A stretch of DNA of 14,993 nt from Cruorifilaria tuberocauda (lineage: Eukaryota > Nematoda > Chromadorea > Rhabditida > Onchocercidae). The position numbers and the translations under genes were made by a program. Shown here one piece after another: positions 1-7,040 of this stretch. The stretch spans positions 1-14,993 of the forward strand of contig JABVXU010000921.1 in assembly GCA_013365365.1 (NCBI GenBank). Reading direction: 5' to 3'. The first letter of the stretch is position 1. Every line of letters starts with the position of its first letter. The notes beneath the pieces are model-generated. The model saw only the letters and a program-made list of their open reading frames with translations, was not told the origin of the DNA and searched no databases.

Positions 1-176
1 AGAAATATTTACAATATTGATTGATATGTTATAGTTAAATTTATCTTTCAATTATTGAAATTTGATAGAAATATTTACAATATTGATTGATATGTTATAG
101 TTAAATTTATCTTTCAATTATTGAAATTTGATAGAAATATTTACAATATTGATTGATATGTTATAGTTAAATTTAT
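1..176. repeat. 66-bp tandem repeat, three copies
   Basis: Copies start at 1, 67 and 133 with an exact 66-bp period. The first two appear identical, and the third matches for about 44 bases (to 176) before diverging. The array lies in the intron after unc-80 exon 3 and may extend beyond the left edge. Confidence 0.97.
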
Positions 177-280
177 CATTTAAATTTTATTATATTTATC
201 AGAATTATCAAATTTATCAGAAACATACGAAGTTATGCTAATTTTAATTAAGCATAAAACAATCTGAAGAAATTACTTAC

Positions 281-400
281 TTGTACAATATGTGGAAATG
301 TTGCACGTACGAAACGCCAACGTGAAATTGAATTGATAGCATCAGAAAGTGATGGACTAAGTCCGTGAAGGATATTTTGTACAACAACCCGTTCAAATGT
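281..400 (-). CDS. unc-80: unc-80 coding exon 3 (120 bp)
   Basis: The exon is bounded by acceptor AATTTTGCAG (AG at 401-402) and donor CAA/GTAAGT (275-280). Exactly forty codons are open in one phase, starting TFERVVVQNILHGLSPSLSD and containing SISRWRF and ending FPHIVQ. This is the strongest homology block in the window; in vertebrate UNC80 the equivalent is an F-E-R-V ... H-G-L-S-P ... S-I-S-R-W segment directly after the EASCV block. Local G+C is clearly higher than in the flanks. Confidence 0.95.
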
Positions 401-1318
401 CTGCAAAATTGATTAATTTACTAATTGTTATTACTTTACTTTACTAATTATTTACTACTCTATAATTTACAATGATTTATCTCATTTTTATTTACTTTAC
501 TTTCATAATTTATAATTTACTTTATGATATAATTTACTAATTTAGTAATTTAGTTTTTATAGGATGCTTTATCAAATTGATAGCTTTATTTTATCTACTG
601 TGAAGATACTTTGAAATACTTAGTTTTTACTTTATTTGTTGAAAGTTATCAACTGATAATGATAGTGATAACGATTATTAATTTACTTTAACTTTAAATG
701 CTTGCAGAACATTTTTATTTTCTTTCCAATTTCAATCAATGATGTTAGTTTTTTTTTTTTTCTTTACATTCGATTCAATAAACTTTTTATTTCCTTTCAT
801 TTTAATTAGAAATATCTTGTCTAAGTCTAACATTCGTTGTAATTAAAAGTATGTCATTCTAAGTAACTTTCATTCTAATTAAAAGTATCTTGTCTAAGTA
901 ACTTTTCTTCTAATTAGAATTCTATTTTCCAAGGAACTTTCATTAAATTAGGAATCTCTTGTCCAAGCAACTTTCATTATAATAAATAAATATCATGCTA
1001 ACAATTTTTCAAATTAAATTTCAAGCTTACCACGCAAGACGCTTCATGAAGCTTACCAATCTTTGCACCCAAAAATGGACTGAAATTTAAAAAAAAAAAA
1101 GTAATTAAACAGTTTTTTACTTATCAAATTTTTCATGTAAAACTTTTTTACTTGTAAATTTGATTTTTCTGCAAATTCATTTAAAATTGAGAGTAAGTAG
1201 TATTGTATTTGACAAGTAATGAATGATACTTTGTTTGTCGCCATAAAAATGTTTGTATTGGCAATGGAATTGATTCTAACTCATTTTCATCATTATCTGT
1301 TGATGATAATCGATCCAT
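281..1318 (-). CDS. unc-80: unc-80 orthologue, N-terminal three exons (partial)
   Basis: Coding parts on the minus strand are 1230-1318, 1031-1079 and 281-400; they join in frame into 86 residues. UNC-80 is a very large cytoplasmic scaffold, known to link UNC-79 to the NALCN/NCA sodium-leak channel in neurons. Seen here: an acidic, Ser/Thr/Asn-rich tail (residues 1-16), then IPLPIQTFLWRQTN, PFLGAKIGKLHEASCV and TFERVVVQNILHGLSPSLSD, and later SISRWRF. These match, from memory, the conserved N-terminus of animal UNC80 (PLPIQTFLWRQ, LGK-EASC, FERV, HGLSP-LS-AI-SISRW). All phases agree: exon 1 ends with two bases of an Asn codon completed by the first base of exon 2, and the exon 2/3 junction falls between codons. 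Exon 3 ends in a good donor, and no further exon fits in 1-280, so the gene runs off the left edge. Identity is confident; the exact start is less so, because an upstream in-frame exon is possible. Confidence 0.93.
401..1030 (-). other. unc-80 intron 2
   Basis: Non-coding DNA between exons 3 and 2. Its left part (about 415-560) is a degenerate TTTACTTTA-type low-complexity run. Its right part holds the 35-bp tandem repeat at 793-1000. No other exon is seen in it. Confidence 0.85.
793..1000. repeat. Degenerate ~35-bp tandem repeat, about six units
   Basis: Units begin near 793, 829, 865, 900, 935 and 969. Each starts AACTTTCATT-like and ends with a CTTGTCTAAGT-like segment. Units are diverged, with period 34-36 bp. 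The array is within unc-80 intron 2 and ends just before exon 2. Confidence 0.85.
1031..1079 (-). CDS. unc-80: unc-80 coding exon 2 (49 bp)
   Basis: The exon is bounded by acceptor AAATTTCAG (AG at 1080-1081) and donor GTAAGC (1025-1030). The first base completes an Asn codon, and sixteen codons then give PFLGAKIGKLHEASCV, matching the conserved block that follows TFLWRQT in UNC80 proteins. The intron before it is 150 bp (1080-1229) and the one after it 630 bp (401-1030). An open frame in another phase runs through this exon and is a shadow. Confidence 0.93.
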
Positions 1319-1322
1319 TGAT
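1230..1322 (-). CDS. unc-80: unc-80 coding exon 1 (start codon, N-terminal tail, TFLWRQ motif)
   Basis: The exon begins after an acceptor-like ATATTACAG (AG at 1323-1324). Four untranslated bases follow, then ATG at 1316-1318, a spacing typical of spliced-leader trans-splicing in nematodes. It encodes MDRLSSTDNDENELES and then IPLPIQTFLWRQT plus two bases. The donor is AA/GTATCA (GT at 1228-1229), weaker than the other donors here but fixed by protein homology and phase. The frame stays open upstream to a TAG at 1403-1405, so the ATG is chosen from its position after the acceptor and from length similarity to the vertebrate N-terminus. The first part of the exon (1305-1322) is unit 1 of a minisatellite. 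Confidence 0.9.
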
Positions 1323-1715
1323 CTGTAATATAATGATAACGGACCTATTGATTTGTGGTATGATGAGGATAGATAAGAATTTGTGTTATGATGATAACGG
1401 ATCTATTGATCTGTGATATGATAAGAACAAATCTCTTAATTTGTGGCATGAAATAATGAATTAATTGATTTGTGGTATGATAAGAAAAGATTTTTTGACT
1501 TGTGATATGCTGAGAAAAGATTTTTTACTTGTGATATGCTAAGGAAAGATCTTTTGATTTGTGATAAGATGATAACGGATTAATTGAATGGTGCTATGCT
1601 AAGATCTTTTGACTTGTGATATGATAAGAAATGATTTTTTGACTTGTGATATGCTAAGAAAAGATCTTTTGATTTGTGATAAGATGATAACGGATTAATT
1701 GAATGGTGATATAAA
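1305..1715. repeat. 30-bp minisatellite, 14 units, overlapping the unc-80 start codon
   Basis: Units begin at 1305, 1335, 1365, 1393, 1423, 1453, 1482, 1512, 1541, 1571, 1601, 1626, 1656 and 1686. Most are exactly 30 bp; others are 25, 28 or 29. The plus-strand core is a TTGATTTGTGATATGAT-like motif, with two flavours of unit start (GATAACGGAT and AAGAAAAGAT). Unit 1 holds the minus-strand splice acceptor and ATG of unc-80. Units 8-10 closely resemble units 12-14, implying a later block duplication. Confidence 0.93.
1323..1335 (-). promoter_or_regulatory. Probable spliced-leader (or cis) 3' splice site of unc-80
   Basis: On the minus strand TCATTATATTACAG precedes ATCA-ATG. An acceptor four bases before the start codon is a common layout for trans-spliced nematode messages. 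It is weaker than the TTTTCAG consensus. It could also be a cis acceptor for the candidate upstream exon at 3319-3389, with which it is phase-compatible. Confidence 0.55.
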
Positions 1716-2410
1716 TGGCTTCCATTTTTCTTCGAGCATTCTTCAAGCATTTATTATTTATTATTTTACTTTTTCGAGTTTTTAGAAACAAAAAAAAAAA
1801 TTTTTTTTCAATTTAATAGATAGAAAAGCTACTAAAAATGTTAGCTATTTTAGTTATTAAAATTTTTTGCTTTTTTTTTCCTTTGCAACAATAATCAATA
1901 AAAATGAGGAATAATTTCATGTTTGCTAAATGAATAATTTAGTTGAATTTAAATTAATCATTTCATTCTTTTTTTTTTCTGGGAATAAGGAATGTTTTGC
2001 AGTTAAATTCTTGAAATGTAAAATATTTTAGCTAAAAGAATTTAAAATAAATTCTTCGTCTCTTTCATGAGAAAAAAGATAAATGGAAAAGTTGGAAAAT
2101 GATAAAAATTGATTTCTTCTGCAATTTCATTCGTTTTTTCTTTTGCTCTGCTTCGTCTTCTAATATTTCTAAGAATAGAAATACCGGAAAAAATCCGGAA
2201 AAGATAAGAAATTTAATTACTGAAATGGAAAAAAGCAGTAAAGAGTAAGTAAAGCGGATAGATAAAGCAATAAAAACAATTCTATCAAAATGATTAACTG
2301 AAAATATTTTTGTTAAATATGTTAAAATTTAAAATATGTAAAAAATTTTTGATATTAAATAAAAATAAAATTTAATCAAAAAAAATACGCTGAGAAAAAA
2401 CTACGTCATT
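1716..2410. other. AT-rich non-coding stretch upstream of unc-80
   Basis: Poly-A and poly-T runs and no supported exon. A short ccgga/tccgg inverted repeat lies at 2184-2198. A plus-strand open segment (2174-2244) ends at a GTAAGT but has only a poor acceptor (TTTCTAAG), so it is not called. Confidence 0.6.
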
Positions 2411-2468
2411 TTACGTGATAATTTAAGTACAATGAAATTTATACCTCTGTACTGAAATTATCACGTAA
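2411..2468. repeat. 58-nt hairpin with 21-bp arms and 16-nt loop
   Basis: Arm 2411-2431 starts TTACGTGATAATTT. Arm 2448-2468 is its reverse complement with a single mismatch (near GTACTGAAATT). The loop is 2432-2447. Size and shape resemble a nematode microRNA precursor, but no known microRNA is recognised; a miniature foldback remnant is equally possible. Confidence 0.9.
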
Positions 2469-2469
2469 C

Positions 2470-3140
2470 AGCTATTTTATTTTTATCATAATTAAATAAA
2501 ATTCATGCATTAAAACTTTAAACTAACAACAAAAGAAAAAAAGAAAACTATTTGGAATAATTTTATGATAATACTATATTCAAGCTATATTTTACTTAGC
2601 TTTACTAGCCAAGTCATATTTTACTTAATTTTATAATTAAATTAAAATTAATTATAAAAATTAAAAATTCATTTAAATTATTGATTTTCAAGAAATTAGT
2701 AAGCAAATTAAAATTGTTAATTTAAATTCCATATATAAATCGATATGAATACTAATTACTATCAAATTTTTTAAACAATAGAATAGCATCATAAAATATT
2801 TAAATGATTTTATTTAATAATAAAATATACGAATTTCTCATTTACTTTTATCACTCTCCTCAAACAATCTTATCATCCTTATCACTCTCCAACATCCACT
2901 TCTCTTCAACTACTCTATTTTCATGAATTCAGCAAATATTTTCAATCTTTTTATTTTAAATTGAAATATAAATTTATTAAAAATATCACTAGACAATAAT
3001 TCTATACTATAAAATAATTAATGAAGAAAATGAACAAAAATGATATCATTAGTCTAATTTGTTAATAATAAATGAATTAGGAAAAAAAAAAGAAAGAAGT
3101 AAATATTGTAAAGTAAATGAAATTTTGAGGAATTCAAGTA
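2470..3140. other. AT-rich non-coding stretch
   Basis: Low-complexity A/T sequence with an imperfect AT-only inverted repeat at about 2629-2659 (11-bp arms). No ORF, exon or RNA gene could be supported. Confidence 0.6.
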
Positions 3141-3141
3141 A

Positions 3142-3143
3142 GG

Positions 3144-3178
<35 letters not shown>

Positions 3179-3179
3179 A
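3142..3179. repeat. GA dinucleotide microsatellite
   Basis: A run of GAGAGA with a few AAA interruptions. It is one of three purine/pyrimidine dinucleotide tracts within 850 bp. Confidence 0.97.
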
Positions 3180-3318
3180 TTGTTTTATCAAAATATGCTA
3201 AAACACACTCATCTAGCATATGTTGACCATCTGGTTGAAATTTGAAAATTGAGATTCGTTTGATAAAAAAAAATAATAATTGAAATAATTTAAATTATTA
3301 AATTAAATTTAAACAAAC

Positions 3319-3410
3319 CGCATATTGCCATGAATTGAGCCAATCCTTCTAACGGGAGACATCGGGAGTCGTTGTAGTGTATCCCGATGCTGCAAATATC
3401 GTACATGCAT
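3319..3410 (-). CDS. Candidate upstream 5' exon of unc-80 (alternative N-terminus)
   Basis: The segment is about 48% G+C in DNA that is otherwise about a quarter G+C. An acceptor-like ATATTTGCAG (AG at 3390-3391) gives exon 3319-3389 with donor CG/GTTTGT. One frame is fully open and ends with two bases of a codon. Spliced to the acceptor at 1323-1324 it completes an Arg codon and runs in frame into the unc-80 ATG. If the acceptor is used, the first start is at 3360-3362 (MSPVRRIGSIHGNM...). If not, an ATG at 3408-3410 extends it (MHVRYLQHRDTLQRL...). Without splicing the frame ends at a TAA (3309-3311), giving 33 residues. No homology is recognised. Phase fit alone has a one-in-three chance, so this is a candidate, not a firm exon. 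Confidence 0.38.
3360..3389. repeat. 8-bp perfect inverted repeat in the GC-rich island
   Basis: CATCGGGA (3360-3367) and TCCCGATG (3382-3389) flank a 14-nt spacer. It lies wholly inside the candidate 5' exon and ends exactly at the acceptor-defined exon edge, so it could form a stem in the RNA. Confidence 0.85.
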
Positions 3411-3750
3411 TTTATCCCGTTATTATCCGTTGATCAATCGATAAATGCAGAAAAATAATGGAAAATGCCAAAAAGTGAAAATTAGAATACTGGGTAGTAG
3501 TATCAGTTGATGGAATTACTTGATAAGCTGATATGATAGGTGAAAGTGAATAATAATAATCATTGATAGTGATAATGAAGAATGATAGTGATAAGTAAAG
3601 ATAAGAATATCAGTTTCAGTGAATATTCCATTCTTTTTTCGTTTTTTTTTTTTTGTTTTTTTTTACGATGATAAAAGTTAGTTTGCACTGGATATCAATA
3701 TACACGTATGGGTAATACTCATATTTCTTATTTACATATTTATATATCTG

Positions 3751-3800
3751 ATAGAGAGAGGGAGGGAGAGAGAGAGAGAGAGGGAGGAAGGGAGAGAGAA
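3751..3800. repeat. GA-rich purine tract
   Basis: GAGAGA with GGGAGG interruptions, purine-only on the plus strand. It pairs in orientation with the CT tract at 3942-3975. Confidence 0.97.
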
Positions 3801-3818
3801 TTGAAAAATAGTGAAAAT

Positions 3819-3862
3819 AACGCCGCCCTTTTTTCCGTTTGAAATGTTTTTAAGGCGGTGTT
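3819..3862. repeat. 9-bp GC-rich stem-loop (one G:U)
   Basis: AACGCCGCC (3819-3827) and GGCGGTGTT (3854-3862) are complementary apart from one G-U-type pair, with a 26-nt loop. This is the most G+C-rich inverted repeat in the window. Confidence 0.8.
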
Positions 3863-3936
3863 TTGCATGGATTTCATTGCAAGTTGCCATATATTCCCAA
3901 ATCGAAGCAAATTCGGCAATTCAATCATTCTTAAGC

Positions 3937-3941
<5 letters not shown>

Positions 3942-3975
<34 letters not shown>
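3942..3975. repeat. CT dinucleotide microsatellite
   Basis: Near-perfect run of about 16 CT units, followed by the sequence AAAGTAACTT. Confidence 0.98.
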
Positions 3976-3978
<3 letters not shown>

Positions 3979-4087
3979 GTAACTTCTCATTTCCGTTAGA
4001 ATTTTCTTCCGTTCCTTAAAAGCATTTTCGTTTTCGTTCTTTTTTTTCTCGTTTAACCCTCCTTTCAAGGACTTCATTGATTTTCAG

Positions 4088-4153
4088 GTAATTCAGAAAG
4101 AGCAGTGGAGAGATGACTTTCGTTTCAAATGGCTTAGCATATTTTCGGGAAGA
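4088..4153 (+). CDS. Orphan plus-strand exon-like segment
   Basis: A textbook nematode acceptor (TTGATTTTCAG, AG at 4086-4087) and donor (GGAAGA/GTAAGTAAG, GT at 4154-4155) bound a 66-bp segment. One phase is open through all 22 codons (VIQKEQWRDDF... to ...FSGR); the other two hold stops. A different reading starts at an ATG (4113-4115) and gives MTFVSNGLAYFRE before the donor, as a trans-spliced first exon would. The protein is not recognised, and no partner exon was found downstream to 14993. It may be the first exon of a divergent gene with a long intron, a non-coding exon, or chance. Confidence 0.35.
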
Positions 4154-4204
4154 GTAAGTAAGTAGGAAGAAGTTAGCTAGGAGGAAAAGCATTGAAGTAA
4201 GGAA

Positions 4205-4390
4205 ATGCTTCCTCTCATTCCTTTCCTTTCCTTCCTTCCTGCTTCCTTCCTGTCATCCTCCTTTCCTTTCTTCCTTTCCTGCTGTCTTCCTTCTTTCTAC
4301 CCTCCTTCCACCTTCACTTTCTTCTTTTCTTTTCATTCCTGTTTTTCACTTTTTTCCTCCTTCCTATCTTTCTTTTTTTCTTTTTTCAAG
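4205..4390. repeat. Pyrimidine-rich (CCTT/TTCC) low-complexity tract
   Basis: Almost pure C/T on the plus strand, with CCTTCCTT-like motifs. The open frame across it would be only Ser/Phe/Leu/Pro and is not a gene. Confidence 0.95.
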
Positions 4391-4415
4391 TAGTAAACAG
4401 TGGAAAGTTATGATG

Positions 4416-4456
4416 AAAGTAAAAGTAAAAGTAAAAGTAAAAGTAAAAGTAAAAGG
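4416..4456. repeat. AAAAGT hexanucleotide repeat
   Basis: About six to seven tandem copies of AAAAGT, followed by AAAAGG. Confidence 0.97.
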
Positions 4457-5225
4457 AAGGTAAAAATATTAAGATAAGCAATTAATTCCTTTTATTATTT
4501 TAAGAATTCAGAAGGAAAAAAAGGAATGCAAGCAAATTTCCTCATTTCTCCCAATTTTTCATTTAAAAATAGTAAGAAAGAATGAGAGGAAGAAAGAAAG
4601 AAAGAAAAATATTACTCTGAATGAAAAATTAATATAATTATTTGATTAAAATACTAAAAATTGATTATCATAAACTTTAATCATGATTATCATTAAAGAT
4701 ATTAATTATGATTATGGTTATCATTAACAATATTAATTATAATTATCATTAACAATATTAAATGAAGCCTTAAAATTTAACAGAAAAACGTAAAACGATA
4801 AAATAAATTATTTGAAATATTGAAAAGGAAAAAAGAAAATGCAATCAAAATTTCATTTTAACCTGATTTAATTTAATTTAATTTCAAATTTCAAATATAT
4901 TTTGTAATTTATCATGTGAAAAATATCATGATATTCTATTCAATGATGATTATTCGATTAACTTTGATTAGTGAAAATAATCGTATAATTTGGATAAAAT
5001 TAGATTTATTTTTAAATTAATCTGAAAAAAAAAATATTTATTGAAAGTTAATTTAGCTAACAACATTAATGCACATTTGATAATTGAATTAAAGCTATTA
5101 GCTATTTATTAATTAGCTAAAAAGTGATTTGAAAATGCAATTATATCAAATTTTCCATCTTCCAATTTTGTTTTATTTTTTTCTCGCTTCCCTTTTCTTC
5201 AATTCTGATTTAATTGATAAACATT
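4457..5225. other. AT-rich non-coding stretch with a short ~27-bp repeat
   Basis: About 4682-4762 holds three degenerate copies of an ATTATCATTAACAATATTAA-like unit. GAAA runs lie near 4590. No coding signal is seen. Confidence 0.65.
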
Positions 5226-5258
5226 GGAAGAAGAAGAAGAAGAAGCAGAAGAAGAAGC
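5226..5258. repeat. GAA trinucleotide repeat
   Basis: About ten GAA/AAG triplets interrupted by two GCA-type changes. Confidence 0.95.
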
Positions 5259-5396
5259 ACTTTCCTAATCATGATATCATTTCAAACAATCACAAAACTT
5301 AATCGATCAAAAATGGAATGCATGACATATTAGCATCACATGGAAATGCTAAAATCGCTATATTGATGAATACGAATTATGTCGCTTATTGATAAC

Positions 5397-5397
<1 letters not shown>

Positions 5398-5433
<36 letters not shown>

Positions 5434-5511
5434 AATAATAATGATGATAGTGATGATGGCGATGATGACGATGACGATGATAATGATAATAATAATGATA
5501 AAGATGACGAC

Positions 5512-5546
<35 letters not shown>

Positions 5547-5547
5547 C

Positions 5548-5594
<47 letters not shown>

Positions 5595-5595
5595 C

Positions 5596-5674
<79 letters not shown>
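5398..5674. repeat. Long GAT (ATC) trinucleotide microsatellite
   Basis: About 92 triplets. The left third carries AAT, AGT, GGC and GAC interruptions. The right part is nearly pure, with about 26 uninterrupted GAT from 5597 to 5674. It creates open frames of poly-Asp and poly-Met on the plus strand and poly-Ser on the minus strand. These have no flanking coding sequence or splice context and are not genes. Confidence 0.99.
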
Positions 5675-5676
<2 letters not shown>

Positions 5677-5704
5677 TATAGCAAATGCTATCAGATAAAT
5701 TTTA

Positions 5705-5752
5705 ACTTATCATATCACTTATCATATCACATATCATATCACTTATCATATC
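5705..5752. repeat. 12-bp tandem repeat, four units
   Basis: ACTTATCATATC starts at 5705, 5717 and 5741, with a one-base variant at 5729. The reverse complement carries GATATGATAAG, a motif seen again at about 9318, 9590, 9811 and 9966. Confidence 0.95.
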
Positions 5753-6539
5753 TCATGAAAATTACCAACTATTTTCACTATCAATAAATGATAATATTGA
5801 ATTAATTTTAAATTTAAAGAATTTATTGATTTTTATGAAATTTTATGCGATGAAATCATACAGGGAAATTTATTTTAAAATTCTTTTTTTTTTTGAAATG
5901 AAAATTAATTTTAAATTAAAATTATCATATGATATATTTAATCTTATCTATATTACTCATATATGCTAATTTTTAAATCAAAATCAATTTGTAAAGAAAA
6001 AAAAAGCATATAATATTCATGAAAATTCTAAAATGCTAATTTTTTTTTTGAAAATTCAAAAAATGTGAAATTTTCTTTTTTTTGCAAACAAATTTTTATT
6101 CAAAATTAATTTTCAAATAGCAAAATTATTTTGGAAAAGAATTAGAAATCTGAAATGTTTGAGGATATTTGAAGAAAAAAATGCAATCATTTCTTGAATT
6201 ATTTTCGAAATAAACTTCAGGTTTATATTTTTCAGAAAAATTTTCTCTTCCAATTAATTAATAGCTTAGCTTATGAAGACTAATTAATTATAAAAAAAAA
6301 AAAACTGTAAATTCATTAAGTCAGTTAATCGATCTTTACCAATTTGCTATCATTCAAAATTTTCAATATTAGATGGTTTATTTTTTTTTTCTTTTTGAAA
6401 TAAAAAATTTTCCAATTACAATCTAAGAAAATCCTTTTCGACTGGAAAAAAAAAGTGCAATTGCTTAGAAAAGTATTAATTTTCTGGGATAATAAGGAAA
6501 ACTTTTTTTTTTATCCTAAATCGATTTATGAAAATCATT
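5753..6539. other. AT-rich non-coding stretch
   Basis: Many poly-A/poly-T runs and palindromic AATTAATT words. No exon, ORF or RNA gene could be supported. Confidence 0.65.
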
Positions 6540-7040
6540 TCCTTTCTTTTCAGACTATTCTCTGAGTAGTGATGAAAGGGACTAACAGGTTTTTAGGGTT
6601 TTAGAATTTGGAAGCAAAAGCTAAAATATCATGAATTCGAAATTCGTATTGTTTTCCGAATTTTCACGTAGCAAAGCAAACAATGTATGTATATATAGAC
6701 AATACTGAAAATCATTTTATTTTTTTCAGACTATTCTCCAAGTAGACATGAAAGGGAAAGGAAGAAGAAGTTTTGAGGTTTTCTTGAAATACTAAAATAT
6801 CATAAATCGGAATTCCAATTGCATTCATGTATTTCAGGATTTCACATAACGAAGCTAACAATACAAATACAATCATGAAAATCATTATATTTTTTCCAAT
6901 TAATTTTCTGATTAATTATGAAAGGAACGGAGAAGTTTTAAGGTTCTTGAAATACTAAAATATCATAAATCGGAATTCCAATTGCTTTCATATATTTCAG
7001 GATTTCACATAACGAAGCTAAAAATATATAAGTTATATAC
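6540..7040. repeat. Three-copy tandem repeat, ~163-171 bp units
   Basis: The shared segment CTAAAATATCATAAATCGG and its neighbours recur at about 6621, 6792 and 6955 (spacings 171 and 163). Copies 1 and 2 both start TTTTCAGACTATTCTC; copies 2 and 3 share a longer, nearly identical segment ending in ATTTCAGGATTTCACATAACG. Copy 1 is the most diverged. The splice-acceptor-like TTTTCAG sites are part of the repeat and have no open frame behind them. Confidence 0.88.

Larger units (their letters stand above)
3411..4087 (-). promoter_or_regulatory. Promoter-like region: GA/CT tracts and GC-rich patch
   Basis: The region contains a GA tract (3751-3800), a CT tract (3942-3975), poly-T (3633-3663) and, between the tracts, a G+C-richer patch (about 3815-3930) without convincing splice sites. 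Being upstream of the candidate 5' exon and next to a divergent exon-like segment, it may be the unc-80 promoter or a bidirectional promoter. This is inference from composition and position only. Confidence 0.3.

Noticed and set aside
1053..1244. 63-codon minus-strand frame starting MATNKVS
   Set aside because: It begins inside unc-80 exon 1 in the wrong phase, reads through the intron and clips exon 2 out of phase, so it is a shadow.
1219..1416. 65-codon plus-strand frame
   Set aside because: Antisense to unc-80 exon 1 and continuing into the 30-bp repeat, with no independent support.
2184..2198. CCGGA-A5-TCCGG stem, terminator-like
   Set aside because: A 5-bp stem is too short, and bacterial-type terminators are not expected in this eukaryotic sequence.
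2174..2244. Plus-strand open segment (NRNTGKNPEKIRN...) before a GTAAGT
   Set aside because: The upstream AG is in TTTCTAAG, a poor acceptor, the residue mix follows the A-rich composition, and no neighbouring exon fits.
3740..3999. Overlapping 62-codon frames on both strands in the GA/CT region
   Set aside because: Each is half microsatellite (Ser-Leu runs). The non-repetitive part has no good donor on the minus strand and no recognisable domain. The G+C-rich patch is kept only as a promoter-like region.
4205..4393. 62-codon plus-strand frame rich in Ser, Phe, Leu and Pro
   Set aside because: Produced by a pyrimidine-only tract, where stop codons cannot easily arise. The membrane-like composition is an artefact.
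5358..5787. Open frames of poly-Asp, poly-Met (plus) and poly-Ser (minus), 99-132 codons
   Set aside because: They are translations of the GAT microsatellite in three phases, with no complex sequence, splice context or homology at either end.
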